Position numbers and translations under genes: made by a program. Source: Paenibacillus chibensis (GTDB lineage Bacteria; Bacillota; Bacilli; Paenibacillales; Paenibacillaceae). From it: DNA of 64,000 nucleotides. How positions within the stretch are numbered: position 1 is the stretch's first letter; each line of letters begins with the position of its first letter. This document shows, piece by piece, positions 44,747 through 54,350 of this stretch. The stretch lies in NCBI RefSeq assembly GCF_004001045.1, contig NZ_BIMK01000019.1:1-64000 (forward strand). Reading direction: 5' to 3'. The notes beneath the pieces were generated by a model, which was not told the origin of the DNA, did not search any database, and worked only from the letters and a program-made list of their open reading frames with translations.

Positions 44747-46327
44747 TTAGCGGCTCTGCAGCACCATGACGCCTTCGTTCGCGTGATAACGTTTCGTCGC
44801 CTCTTGAATAATGGCATCCCCTCCGCGGCTACGGTATTCCTGTATCACCTTCGGCCAATCCGAAATTGGTTCTTTGCCGTACATCATCCGCACCATGTGG
44901 TCCACGATAAACGGCGGGGGCTGATTCGGATTGTTCGGTGCCAGCTCCGGGTAAATGTTGAACGCGTCCAGATCCGGAATAAACACGATATTGCCGCGTC
45001 CTTCCCCCGATAGCGTCGAGTCGATGGCTTGCAGCACATCCTCGCCGCCGGGAAGAAGCTTCGTCCGCTCGCGATTAATCGTCAGATCATGGCTCAGCCA
45101 CAGCAGTTCGCGGAAGCCTTGTTCGTCCTGCTCATCTTTCGTTTGGGGGAACCGGTAATGGATGATGCCGCCGTTCAAGGTATACGTGTCTCCGGGAATC
45201 CCGAAGGAAAAGAACCGCTCGGCTTCATCACTAAGCATCCAGTCGAAAAATCGGATAATGCCGATCGCTTTCTCCTTGGAGACCTGTTTATTGATGTAAT
45301 AGGAATTGATGACGGAGCTGTACAGGCCATAACCCTTCTTGCCGTCCGGCCCCGCCGGGGAAGGGATGATGTCGACCTTCGCCTCCGGAACCGAATCGCC
45401 TACTTGAGCACGGAAATCCAGCAGTCCGGCTGCATTCGCCGTCCATACGCCCGCTTTGCCGCTGTAAATGCTGCGGGCATATGCGGTAGAGCTCACCGTT
45501 GCGAAATTTTTCGCGATCAGTCCTTCCTCGAGCATTAATTTATAAACGGAGATCGCCTGCATCATGCGTTTGGTTTCGAAGAACTTCGGCACGACCTCGC
45601 CGTCTTTGAGTTCAAACTGGTAGCCGAGCACATCGTACGCCCCAAAAATAACATCCGCGTATTTGAAATTTTCACGCATCTGGTACGGATTCTCCACGCC
45701 CAGCTTCTTGAAGGCGCGCAGCACATTCAGGAAATCATCCACCGTGCGGGGTACCGGCAGCCCCGTCTGCTTGAGAAGATCCGTGCGGATATACGTGCCG
45801 CGCCGTGAAGGATTGTCCAGCCAGGCTGGAATGCCGTAAATCTCGCCGCGATAGCTGGTCTCCTTCCATGCCTCTTCCGGGATTCGCTCCAGCAAACGCG
45901 GTGCGTAGGTTCGTATCAGATCATCCAGGGGCATGAACAGACCGGCTTCGACCGTTCCCGACATCGCCGCCGAGCTTGCACCCCCAACGGTCTGGATCAC
46001 ATCCGGAAAATCATCCCCGGTCAGCAGCACCGGCAGACGCTTATCAACATCCTTCAGCGGGATCATCGTCATGTGAAGATCCGTGTTTGTCAGCGCTTCC
46101 AATTGTTTAACCCACTTATCCTTCTCGATATCGGGCGACTTGGCCGCATAGTTGTTGGAGGCGGTGGATAACACGATGGAAAAAGACAAAGCCCCCGGGG
46201 AAGAGCCGCTGCCGGCCGTTGGTCCAGGGGAGGGTTTAGAGGTGCCCGGAGAATGCGTGATTCCCGGAAAAGAACAGCCTGCAAGAGTCATTAACGTGGT
46301 TAACATCAGATAGAACCACTTCTTCAT
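44747..46327 (-). CDS. Sugar ABC transporter substrate-binding lipoprotein (first paralogue)
   Basis: The 526-residue protein has a lipoprotein signal (MLTTLMTLAGCSF, Cys about 17), a Pro/Gly/Ser-rich linker, and an LplA-type binding domain. The start at 46327 has GGGGGAG about 6 bp upstream; the earlier in-frame ATG at 46354 lacks one. It follows its two permease genes and a cre site, and is paralogous to the lipoprotein at 39.8-41.4 kb. Confidence 0.92.
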   Translation of the reverse strand: MKKWFYLMLTTLMTLAGCSFPGITHSPGTSKPSPGPTAGSGSSPGALSFSIVLSTASNNYAAKSPDIEKDKWVKQLEALTNTDLHMTMIPLKDVDKRLPVLLTGDDFPDVIQTVGGASSAAMSGTVEAGLFMPLDDLIRTYAPRLLERIPEEAWKETSYRGEIYGIPAWLDNPSRRGTYIRTDLLKQTGLPVPRTVDDFLNVLRAFKKLGVENPYQMRENFKYADVIFGAYDVLGYQFELKDGEVVPKFFETKRMMQAISVYKLMLEEGLIAKNFATVSSTAYARSIYSGKAGVWTANAAGLLDFRAQVGDSVPEAKVDIIPSPAGPDGKKGYGLYSSVINSYYINKQVSKEKAIGIIRFFDWMLSDEAERFFSFGIPGDTYTLNGGIIHYRFPQTKDEQDEQGFRELLWLSHDLTINRERTKLLPGGEDVLQAIDSTLSGEGRGNIVFIPDLDAFNIYPELAPNNPNQPPPFIVDHMVRMMYGKEPISDWPKVIQEYRSRGGDAIIQEATKRYHANEGVMVLQSR

Positions 46328-46425
46328 GGTCTCCCCCTCTTTTACGTCCTCCATATCTTTTTCGGACAGAATGGGCGCTATTCGGTTTGGAACACCTCTA
46401 TATTATCATACAACTTTCGTTTATG

Positions 46426-46439
46426 TGAAAACGCATTCA
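46426..46439. promoter_or_regulatory. cre-like site between YtcP permease and first lipoprotein
   Basis: TGAAAACGCATTCA matches the CcpA cre core (TGNAANCGNWNNCA) at every fixed position. It lies about 100 bp upstream of the lipoprotein start, so it could control an internal promoter or block read-through. Confidence 0.7.
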
Positions 46440-46473
46440 AAGGGAGCTATTCGTTCCTTTCTTTTGTCAGAAC

Positions 46474-47337
46474 CTAGGTCTTGATGGATCCTACCAGCAT
46501 CCCCTTGATGAAATATTTCTGCAGGAACGGATACACGATGATGATCGGAAGCACCGAGACGATAATCACGGCCATCTGCACCCCTGCCGGAGATACCTCG
46601 TTGACCCCCTCCAACAGGCTTCCCGCCTGACCGAGGTCGTTGCTGAGCACAATTTCCCGCAGCCGGAGCTGAAGCGGATACAAGGCCCGGTTGTTGATAA
46701 AATACAGCGCCGTAGAGTAGGAGTTCCAGTGCGATACGGCATAGAATAATCCCATCGTGGCCATTACCGGCTTGGAGAGCGGCAAAATCACGCTCCACAT
46801 CGTCCGCAGCTCGCTGGCGCCGTCAATCCGGGCGCTGTCCACCAGCTCGGCGGGGAGCGCCACGAAGAAGGATCTCATGATAAACAGATTATACGCGCTG
46901 ATGGCTGAAGGAATGACGAGCGCCCAAAGCGTGTTCAGCATATGAAGGTTTTTGATCACCAGATAGTTCGGAATAAGCGGGGCCTGGAAAATCATCGTAA
47001 TCAGGATGAAAATCAGGACCACCTTCCGCATGGAATACTCCGGCCGCGACAGCGGGTACGCGAGCGAGGCGGTCATGATCAGGTTAATTGCCGTGCCGCC
47101 GACGGTAATGATGACGCTGACCAGAAACGCCCGCCAGATGGACGTATCCGCCAGGATGACCTTATAGTTGACGAGCGTCCAATCCACCGGAATCAGCTTG
47201 ACGAGTCCGGCGTTGATGGCTTTGCTGCTGCTGAACGATTTGGCAAGCACATGGAGCAGCGGAAATACCATGAGGCAGCCGACGACCGTCAGGAATATCG
47301 TATTAAACCAGTCGAACCATCGTGATTTGATGTTCAT
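46474..47337 (-). CDS. YtcP/LplC-type sugar ABC permease
   Basis: This 287-residue protein has six membrane helices and the binding-protein-dependent transport motif ELVDSARIDGASELRTMWSVILP, where EAA-loop residues contact the ATPase. No ATPase gene is nearby. Such systems usually share the MsmX-type ATPase encoded elsewhere. AAGGGAG lies upstream of the ATG. Confidence 0.92.
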   Translation of the reverse strand: MNIKSRWFDWFNTIFLTVVGCLMVFPLLHVLAKSFSSSKAINAGLVKLIPVDWTLVNYKVILADTSIWRAFLVSVIITVGGTAINLIMTASLAYPLSRPEYSMRKVVLIFILITMIFQAPLIPNYLVIKNLHMLNTLWALVIPSAISAYNLFIMRSFFVALPAELVDSARIDGASELRTMWSVILPLSKPVMATMGLFYAVSHWNSYSTALYFINNRALYPLQLRLREIVLSNDLGQAGSLLEGVNEVSPAGVQMAVIIVSVLPIIIVYPFLQKYFIKGMLVGSIKT

Positions 47338-47356
47338 TTTCGCCTTGCTCCCTTCT

Positions 47357-48316
47357 CTAGTAAAGTCCCTCTCCGCTTGCCCTTTTGCTCAGCGTGTTGC
47401 CGATCATGATCAGCACCAGGCCGACAACCGATTTGAACAGGCCGATGGCGGTCGTATAGCTGTACTGCTGATCCAGCAAGCCGACCCGATAGATATACGT
47501 ATCGAGGATGTCGCCGTTATGCTCGTTCAGCGAGTTCACGAAGACGAATACCCGTTCGAAGCCGAAATCCAGGAAGTTGCCGATATGCAGCAGGAACATG
47601 ATCGTAATGGTCGGCAGAATGGCCGGAATCGTAATGGAGAGCGTTTGTCTCCAGCGGTTGGCGCCATCCATGCGGGCCGCTTCGTACAGCTCCGGATTGA
47701 CGCTCGCGAGCGCCGCCAAATAGACGATGGTTCCCCAGCCGCTGTCTTTCCAGATGCCCGTACCGACCAGAATGCTTCGGATATAGGAATCTTCGCCGAG
47801 AAAATAAATCGACTTAAGGCCCAGCGCGTTCAGCACTTGATTGACGATCCCCGTTGTCGGAGACAGAATGCCGATCATAATGCCGCCGATAATGACCCAG
47901 GAAAGGAAATGGGGCAAATAAACGATCGTTTGCAAAATCCTTTTATAAAGCACCTTTCTCAGCTCATTGAGCAGCAGCGCCAGAATGATCGGGACCGGGA
48001 AGGCAAACAGGATATCGTAAAATCCGATCAGCACGGTATTCTCCAGAATTCTCAGAAATTCCGGATACGTGAACATCCGTTTGAATTGATCCAGCCCCAC
48101 CCACGAGCTCCCCGTAAAGCCTTTGAAAATGTTGTAGTTCTGGAAGGCCATGACCGAGCCCATGAGGGGCAAATATTTGAAAATAATAAAATAAAGAATG
48201 CCTGGGATCGTAATGAAATAGAGCGCTTTGTACTTCCGGAAATTACTCCTTTGCCTGCCGAGAGGCTTGCGGGCTTTCATGCTTGTCTGGCTGACTGTGG
48301 GCGCCTGTCCTGACAT
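47357..48316 (-). CDS. LplB-type sugar ABC permease
   Basis: The 319-residue permease has six membrane helices and the EAA-loop YEAARMDGANRWRQTLSITIP. Two ATGs lie behind AAGGAG. The second (48316, 8 bp from the RBS) is chosen over the one two codons upstream (2 bp from it). It is the first gene of the long minus-strand glycan run; a cre-like site lies upstream. Confidence 0.92.
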   Translation of the reverse strand: MSGQAPTVSQTSMKARKPLGRQRSNFRKYKALYFITIPGILYFIIFKYLPLMGSVMAFQNYNIFKGFTGSSWVGLDQFKRMFTYPEFLRILENTVLIGFYDILFAFPVPIILALLLNELRKVLYKRILQTIVYLPHFLSWVIIGGIMIGILSPTTGIVNQVLNALGLKSIYFLGEDSYIRSILVGTGIWKDSGWGTIVYLAALASVNPELYEAARMDGANRWRQTLSITIPAILPTITIMFLLHIGNFLDFGFERVFVFVNSLNEHNGDILDTYIYRVGLLDQQYSYTTAIGLFKSVVGLVLIMIGNTLSKRASGEGLY

Positions 48317-48549
48317 CGTCATCGCTCCTTCTGCTTGTGGACCGGACCGCGGATTGTACCGCATTCTGACCGGTTCCGTTTCTCGTATTGAAAAAGAAAG
48401 CGTTATCTTAAATCCGTACTAGGCTCAAGATGACTCATTCCGCCTTCGCCATTATCTTACCGCCCTCCGGTTACCCGCCGGAATGGGGATTTGTCGACTG
48501 ACCCTGTGTTTTATTACGATCCGCAGTCTAAGGTGGCATCGTCTATCGT
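48317..48549. other. Control region of the large glycan-utilisation gene run
   Basis: A 233-bp region between the upstream GH95 stop and lplB-like start. It contains a cre-like site at 48394-48408 and presumably the main promoter, but I could not place -35/-10 elements with confidence. No terminator was seen after GH95, so read-through is possible. Confidence 0.45.
48394..48408. promoter_or_regulatory. cre-like site upstream of the lplB-like gene
   Basis: AAGAAAGCGTTATCT fits the consensus WTGNAANCGNWNNCW with one mismatch (A for T at position 2). It lies 78 bp before the start codon, consistent with carbon catabolite repression. Confidence 0.55.
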
Positions 48550-50997
48550 TCACGCTTGGATCACGATGCTCTTCCCTTGCTCCACTGTGATCCGGTAACG
48601 GAACCCGCCGGGGTCTGCTGCTCCCGATGCCTGCGCTTCAAGCCCTTGGGCATTCAGCGGCACCGGCGACCAGATCTCGCACACCCCGCTCTGCTGCGGA
48701 TGGATTACAGCCTTGGACAGCGCTCCGCCGCGCCAGCTTATATCCACCGCATAACCGCCTCTGGCCCGCAGCCCGCGCACCTCGCCCGCAGGCCACTGCG
48801 TTGGCAGCGCCGGAAGCAGCCGCAGCTCGCCGGTATGCGACTGCAGCAGCATCTCCGCCGCGCCGGCCGTACCGCCGAAATTGCCGTCAATCTGAAACGG
48901 CGGATGGCAGTCCAGCATATTCGGATAGGTAGACTGCGCCAGCAGCTTCACCAGATGGTCATGTGCTTCATCGCCCATCAGCAGCCGGGCGTAGAAGTTA
49001 ATGATCCAGGCACGGCTCCAGCCGGTATGACCGCCCCCGGAGGTCAGCCTGCGCGCGAGCGTTGTTTTTGCGGCTTCCGCCAGCACCGGCGTGTCGAAGA
49101 CATCGATTAGCCGGCCCGGATGCAGGGCGAACAGCTGCGAAATGTGGCGGTGTCCCGGATCGGCTTCCTCATGGTCCGTTTGCCACTCCATGATTTGGCC
49201 ATGGCGGCCGATTCGCGGCTTTGGCATGCGGCCGATGGCTTGTTCAAGCTCTTCGATAAAGCCCGTCTCCTCGTTCCCGCCGATCAGGTGCGCGGCTTTC
49301 AGGCAGGACTCGAATAAGGTGAGCGCAATCTGCACGTCCATGGACGGCCCCATGCACAGACTGCCGCTGCTGCCGTCTTCAAGGACAAATCGGTTTTCCG
49401 GCGACACGGAAGGGCCGGTTACGAGCTCGCCCTCCCCGTTCAAAGTCATGTAGTCCAGCAGGAAGACGGCGGCCTCCTTCATCACCGGATAAGCCCGTTC
49501 CTGCAGGAATTTCGCATCGAGTCCGTAACGGTAATGCTCCCACAGATGCAGACTAAGCCAAGCCCCTCCCATCGGCCATACCGTGCAGGTCATGAGAATG
49601 CCCTCCGGCCGGGTCTCCGCCCACAGGTTCGTATTGTGATGGGCCACGAATCCCCGGCAGCCGTACATCTCCTGCGCCGTGGCGCGCCCGTTCGGCACCA
49701 TCCGCTCGATCAGGTCAAAAAGCGGCTCATGGCATGCTTCCAGCCCGAGCGGCTCCGCCGGCCAATAATTCATCTGCGTATTAATATTGATCGTATATTT
49801 CGACTCCCACGGCGGCGTATAGCTCGGGTTCCAGATCCCCTGCAGATTGGCAGCCAGCGTGCCCGGCCTGGAGCAGGAGAGCAGCAAATAGCGGCCGTAC
49901 TGTACGTAAAGCGTCATCAAGCCGGGGTCGGCGGACAGGTCCCGACTGCCGCCCCCGGTCTTGCCCGGTTCCCGTAATGTTTCGTGCAGCCTGTGCAGAC
50001 GCTGATCCGTCGGCAGCTCCTCGAATGGATCGCCATCCGGCGTTAGCGTCAGCTCAAAACGGTCGAACCGCTGCCGGTATTCCTTCACATGCCGCTTGAA
50101 CAGCTCATCGTAGGAGAAAGACGCGGCCCGTTCCAGCTGAGTCAGGCAGGCCTCCTCCGGATGCTCCTCCCGGTATGAGGTCTGTGCTGCGAGCAGAAGC
50201 GTCACCGCATCCGCTCCTTCCACCGATAGAAAATCCCCAATCATACGCACGGTTCCGCCTTCCTGGACCGCACGGAAGGCGGCGCTGAAGCGAATGCCGT
50301 CCGCACCGCATTCGCCGCCCATGATGACCGTCCCGCCCGGTGCCGTCCCGCAGCCGCCGTCGAAGGGGCGGCGCATGAGATTGGCCGCGAAGGTCAGCGC
50401 GCCGGGACGGTCTGCCGTCAGGCGCACAACGAGAACGCCGTCCGGCTCGCTGACGAAATACTGCCGGCGGTAGTTCACGCCCTGCGCATGGTACGTCACG
50501 TTCACGACGGCGCGCTCCAGATCAAGCTCACGCTCGTAGTCCTCCACCGGGGAGGCGTCGACGAGCGGCTTCAGCATCAGGTCGCCAAGCGGCTGATAGG
50601 GCTGCTCGTATTTGGGCGAAGCCGTGAGCGCCATCCGCGCCAGATGCTCCGCCTCCGCCTGCCTGCCTTCACGCAGCAGGCTCCGGATTTCATCCAGATA
50701 GGGTCCCGCCTCCGGATTGGCCGCCCGGGAAGGGCCGCCATACCAGAACGAGTCCTCGTTCAGCCGGATCGTCTCGAGGCCCGTGGAGCCGTATACCATC
50801 GCTCCAAGGCGGCCGTTGCCGATCGGCAGCGCTTCTTCCCATGCGGCAGCCGGAGCGGTATACCACAGCCGCAAAGGGCGGCCGTGACCGGCCGCTCCGC
50901 GCGCGTCTAATCTGCTGCTGCCGATGTCGAAGTTATATCCGTCTGGATCCCGCTGCGCATGCTCCTGCCTGAAGCCGCTGCTTGCATTTTGGTTCAT
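48550..50997 (-). CDS. GH95 alpha-L-fucosidase/alpha-L-galactosidase, second copy
   Basis: This 815-residue enzyme has the typical GH95 start ([41 protein letters not shown]) and barrel motifs ([64 protein letters not shown]). It is closer to characterised alpha-1,2-L-fucosidases than the first copy. No signal peptide. ATG 50997 (AAAGGAG, 10 bp spacing) is chosen; an ATG directly after the previous stop (51051) is the alternative. It is coupled to the oxidoreductase upstream. Confidence 0.9.
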   Translation of the reverse strand: MNQNASSGFRQEHAQRDPDGYNFDIGSSRLDARGAAGHGRPLRLWYTAPAAAWEEALPIGNGRLGAMVYGSTGLETIRLNEDSFWYGGPSRAANPEAGPYLDEIRSLLREGRQAEAEHLARMALTASPKYEQPYQPLGDLMLKPLVDASPVEDYERELDLERAVVNVTYHAQGVNYRRQYFVSEPDGVLVVRLTADRPGALTFAANLMRRPFDGGCGTAPGGTVIMGGECGADGIRFSAAFRAVQEGGTVRMIGDFLSVEGADAVTLLLAAQTSYREEHPEEACLTQLERAASFSYDELFKRHVKEYRQRFDRFELTLTPDGDPFEELPTDQRLHRLHETLREPGKTGGGSRDLSADPGLMTLYVQYGRYLLLSCSRPGTLAANLQGIWNPSYTPPWESKYTININTQMNYWPAEPLGLEACHEPLFDLIERMVPNGRATAQEMYGCRGFVAHHNTNLWAETRPEGILMTCTVWPMGGAWLSLHLWEHYRYGLDAKFLQERAYPVMKEAAVFLLDYMTLNGEGELVTGPSVSPENRFVLEDGSSGSLCMGPSMDVQIALTLFESCLKAAHLIGGNEETGFIEELEQAIGRMPKPRIGRHGQIMEWQTDHEEADPGHRHISQLFALHPGRLIDVFDTPVLAEAAKTTLARRLTSGGGHTGWSRAWIINFYARLLMGDEAHDHLVKLLAQSTYPNMLDCHPPFQIDGNFGGTAGAAEMLLQSHTGELRLLPALPTQWPAGEVRGLRARGGYAVDISWRGGALSKAVIHPQQSGVCEIWSPVPLNAQGLEAQASGAADPGGFRYRITVEQGKSIVIQA

Positions 50998-51051
50998 ACC
51001 GCCAATCTCTCCTTTCGCTCCCGCAGCTGCCCGCAGGGCCATTGCTTCCAT

Positions 51052-52341
51052 TCAAGCCTTATCCACTTCAAACACAAGCGCCTTGATCGGCTCGCTGCCG
51101 TCATTGGCCAGCCCATGCTTCCACCAGGGCTTATTTACGATCACATCTCCCGGACCTACCCGCGTTTCCGTTCCGTTCATGGTCATCAGGCCCGTGCCTT
51201 CCAGAATGATATAAACCTCCTCGTCCTCCCGGTGCCCATGGTAACCAATCGAAGTGCCCGGAGGCAGCACCGAATAATACAAAAATTTGAGCGGAGACTC
51301 GAAATCCGCATTGCTGAACAGCCGCGCGCTCTTAACGAGCCCTTGCCCCCCGTGGCTTACGGAAGGCTTCAGCTCGGCCCGCAGGAAATTACGGATATCC
51401 GCCGGTCCGTAGCCCCAGCTGGCAGAGGTATCCACCTGCTGTCCCTGCTTCAGCGATAGCCTCGTGTAATGGGCGAGCGCCTGATTTTTGAGATATTCCT
51501 TCGCATCCGTTTCGCCGCGCCGCTTCTCTTCCAGCGCCTTCATGAATTCCTGCACCGGCGTTCGAACCGCCACATCGCTGAAGTCGCTCCAGCGCTGGAC
51601 GCCGGCCGGCGTCGTCAGCTCGATCTCTCCGTCCTTAAAGGTCAGGCTGCCCTGATCTCCTTCAATCCGCCAATCCCCCGGCCACTGCGTTTCGCGCCCT
51701 ACGCTGTGCAGCGAGCAGCGGAAGGAAGCCTGAATGCCTGCCTGCAAATCCATCACGATATGAAACACATGCCGTTTGACGGCATACAGCTTCCCGACCT
51801 CACGTCCCGACAGATGGCGCAGCAGATCGAAATGATGAATGATCACTTCCTCCAGCTCATCGTTTGGCTCCAGCGTCACCCGCTGGCGCTTGCGGAAGAA
51901 TTCGCATTCCAGCGACTGCAGCGTGCCGACCGCGCCTTCGTCGATCAGCCGCTTCAGCTTGCGCAGCGGCGCGAACGTGCGGTAATTTTCCGCAATCATA
52001 AACGGAATCCGCTCGTCCTCCGCCCTCTTCACAATCGCCTGCGCCTTCTCGTAATTCTCCGCAATCGGCTTCTCGCACAGCACCGGCAGCTTATAATCAA
52101 AGGCCAAGTGATTGATACTCGTATGCGCATGGCGCGGTGTTACGTTGATCACAAAGTCGGGCGCCTCCCGCTCGATCGCTTCCCTGGCATCCGTATAGAA
52201 GGGAACGCCCTCCGCCTGCAGCTGTTCGCCCCGGCTCCCGTCCGTATCGGAAACGGCCAACTCCAGATCCCCGTTCAAGCTCCGCAGTCTGCGGTACCAG
52301 CCGCTTCCGGCCTCACCCAACCCAACTAAAAGCGCTTTCAT
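51052..52341 (-). CDS. Gfo/Idh/MocA oxidoreductase fused to a C-terminal cupin
   Basis: Residues 1-120 form the NAD(P)-binding Rossmann fold (VGLGEAGSGWYRRL, then VLCEKPIAENYEKA, whose EKP is the family motif). Residues 121-300 are the substrate domain with catalytic HHFDLLRHL. The last 110 residues form a cupin (GTSIGYHGHREDEEVYIILEGTG, VGPGDVIV). The fusion suggests a sugar dehydrogenase or epimerising enzyme whose cupin binds sugar or metal. RBS AGGGGGATG. It overlaps the GH95 gene, so it probably processes a sugar released by it. Confidence 0.85.
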   Translation of the reverse strand: MKALLVGLGEAGSGWYRRLRSLNGDLELAVSDTDGSRGEQLQAEGVPFYTDAREAIEREAPDFVINVTPRHAHTSINHLAFDYKLPVLCEKPIAENYEKAQAIVKRAEDERIPFMIAENYRTFAPLRKLKRLIDEGAVGTLQSLECEFFRKRQRVTLEPNDELEEVIIHHFDLLRHLSGREVGKLYAVKRHVFHIVMDLQAGIQASFRCSLHSVGRETQWPGDWRIEGDQGSLTFKDGEIELTTPAGVQRWSDFSDVAVRTPVQEFMKALEEKRRGETDAKEYLKNQALAHYTRLSLKQGQQVDTSASWGYGPADIRNFLRAELKPSVSHGGQGLVKSARLFSNADFESPLKFLYYSVLPPGTSIGYHGHREDEEVYIILEGTGLMTMNGTETRVGPGDVIVNKPWWKHGLANDGSEPIKALVFEVDKA

Positions 52342-52481
52342 ATTTTCATCCCCCTGTCCCATACCGTAATTTAAGCTTTCTTCCATGCTACTACCGGGCC
52401 GCCGCGACCTCCATTGCATAGGTTGTGCTGGGCCTGTGTTTTTTTAAGGTGCTCTGCGAAATCAAAAAAAAGCAAAGAAAA

Positions 52482-52502
52482 GCCCGGCCCCGAAGGCCGG
52501 AC
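52482..52502 (-). terminator. Terminator of the second sugar importer operon
   Basis: GTCCGGCC and GGCCGGGC form a stable GC stem, followed on the minus strand by TTTTCTTTGCTTTTTTTTG. It lies just after the permease stop at 52535 and separates it from the oxidoreductase gene. Confidence 0.8.
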
Positions 52503-52534
52503 TTCTACAATGCAATGGCTGAATATAATCAGCT

Positions 52535-53356
52535 CTATCCTTTGACCGCGCCGGCAGCAATGCCGTCGACGAAGTATTTTTGCAGCAAAATGTAGACGAG
52601 AATGCTCGGGATCGCCGCCATTAGCGAGCCGGCGGCAATCCAGCCGATCTGCGCACTATTTTCACCGAAAAAACTGGATAAGGCGACCGTAATCGTGCGC
52701 GAATCGGGCTTTTGCAGAAAAAAGAGCGAGAACTGATAGTCGTTCCAGATGGAGTTGGCGTTCATGATGACGATCGTGGCCGTCACGGGCTTCAACAGCG
52801 GCAGAATGATGCGAAAAAACATGCCCGTCTTGGTGGCTCCGTCAATCATCGCCGCTTCGTCCAGCTCCCGCGGAATCGTGCCGATGAAGCTCGTGTACAG
52901 GAAGATCGCCATCGACAGCTGGAAGGTCACATGCAGCAGCACGATCCCGAAATAAGTGTTCATGAAACCGATATCCACGAAAAGCTTATACAGTGGCACC
53001 AGTATGGTCAGCGGCGGCACGATGAGCGCACTGACGAAAATGCCATACACCCACTTGTTCAGCCTGGACTGATACCGCGCCAGGGGGAAGGCCGCCAGCG
53101 AGCCGAAGATCAGAATCAGCACGACCGACAGAACGGTAATGACGCCGGTATTCAGAAAGGCCCTGCCAAGATGGGCATTTTGCCATGCGCTAACGAAATT
53201 GCCCGTAAACCAGTATCCGGGAAACACCCATTTAGAGCTCATATCCCGCAGATCCTTAAAGGATACGGTCAGCAAAATATAAAACGGAACAATATGAACT
53301 AAGGCGACTATGAGGCCGACAATCGTGTAAACGGCTGCGCGTTTACGCTGCTTCAT
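52535..53356 (-). CDS. Sugar ABC permease, MalG type
   Basis: The 273-residue permease has six membrane helices and the EAA-loop ELDEAAMIDGATKTGMFFRIILP. The C-terminal end DGIAAGAVKG is characteristic of the MalG/AraQ family. AAAGGAG precedes the ATG, and the gene overlaps the upstream permease by 4 bp. Confidence 0.93.
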   Translation of the reverse strand: MKQRKRAAVYTIVGLIVALVHIVPFYILLTVSFKDLRDMSSKWVFPGYWFTGNFVSAWQNAHLGRAFLNTGVITVLSVVLILIFGSLAAFPLARYQSRLNKWVYGIFVSALIVPPLTILVPLYKLFVDIGFMNTYFGIVLLHVTFQLSMAIFLYTSFIGTIPRELDEAAMIDGATKTGMFFRIILPLLKPVTATIVIMNANSIWNDYQFSLFFLQKPDSRTITVALSSFFGENSAQIGWIAAGSLMAAIPSILVYILLQKYFVDGIAAGAVKG

Positions 53357-54282
53357 TGCGACAGCTCCTTTCTGCGCAGGAAGTACAGAGACGTAAGGCT
53401 AATGGCCGTAATCAGCAAGAACATCAGGTTGCCGAGCGAGGCCGCAAGCCCCGCATCCTGCCTTGCAAAATACAGCTGATACATCATTGTTGACAGCGAG
53501 GCAGAGGCATATCCCGGGCCGCCGTTCGTGAGCGCGGCAATAACGTCGAAGAGCTTCAGCCCCCCAATCAGGTTCAGGATGATGCTGGTCGTCAGCGCAG
53601 GAGCCAGCAGCGGGAAGGTGATGTTGAAAAAACGGTTGAACGGCGTGGCCCCGTCCATTTCAGCGGCCTCATAATAGTCCTTGGAAATGCCCTGAAGTCC
53701 CGACAGGAAAATCATCATCGCGATCCCGAGGAACTGGTAGGTGTTCACGACCATGATGATCCAGACGTTCACTTTGGGGTCGGCCAGCAAATTCACGGGC
53801 TTGCCCGTGAACGCCGTAATGATGTCGTTAATGGCCCCGCCGTTGTATTGAAGCAGAAAATACCAGATATAGCCCATAATGATCGGACTGACGATGGCCG
53901 GAATATAGACGATGACCCGGACGAACGTCTTGCCCTTGCCGTGCTTGTTGAGCAGCAGCGCATACAATAGACCGAATATATTTTGGAAAAGCGTACTGCC
54001 AACGCCGTAAATAAGCGTATTGATGATGACGGTGTGAACGCGGCTGTCGGACAGCATTCTTTTGTAATTGTCGATGCCGATATAATGAAGTGCCTGGGAG
54101 TAACCGTCCCAGTCGGTGAAGGAAATCAGCAGCCCCCTGAAAAAGGGATAATAAATAAACACCGCAAACAGCAGCAAGGCAGGCAGATACATCCAGTTCA
54201 GCATGACCGGGGATTGGGCCAGTCGCCGCATCCCGGCCGTTTTGCGCGGAACTGCCTCTGTGACCATCATGTCTGGCTTCAT
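53353..54282 (-). CDS. Sugar ABC permease, MalF/UgpA type
   Basis: This 309-residue permease has six membrane helices, FTDWDGYSQ in the first extracellular loop, and the EAA-loop YYEAAEMDGATPFNRFFNITFP. The start MKPDMMVTE at 54282 (GAGGAGCG upstream) is chosen; 59 upstream in-frame codons look non-coding. It follows its binding lipoprotein. Confidence 0.92.
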   Translation of the reverse strand: MKPDMMVTEAVPRKTAGMRRLAQSPVMLNWMYLPALLLFAVFIYYPFFRGLLISFTDWDGYSQALHYIGIDNYKRMLSDSRVHTVIINTLIYGVGSTLFQNIFGLLYALLLNKHGKGKTFVRVIVYIPAIVSPIIMGYIWYFLLQYNGGAINDIITAFTGKPVNLLADPKVNVWIIMVVNTYQFLGIAMMIFLSGLQGISKDYYEAAEMDGATPFNRFFNITFPLLAPALTTSIILNLIGGLKLFDVIAALTNGGPGYASASLSTMMYQLYFARQDAGLAASLGNLMFLLITAISLTSLYFLRRKELSQ

Positions 54283-54350
54283 CTCTTCACGCTCCTCAAG
54301 CCAAGGCGGCAGGAAGCGAGGCATGACCTCATGCCCCGCCGCCCCTGAAG

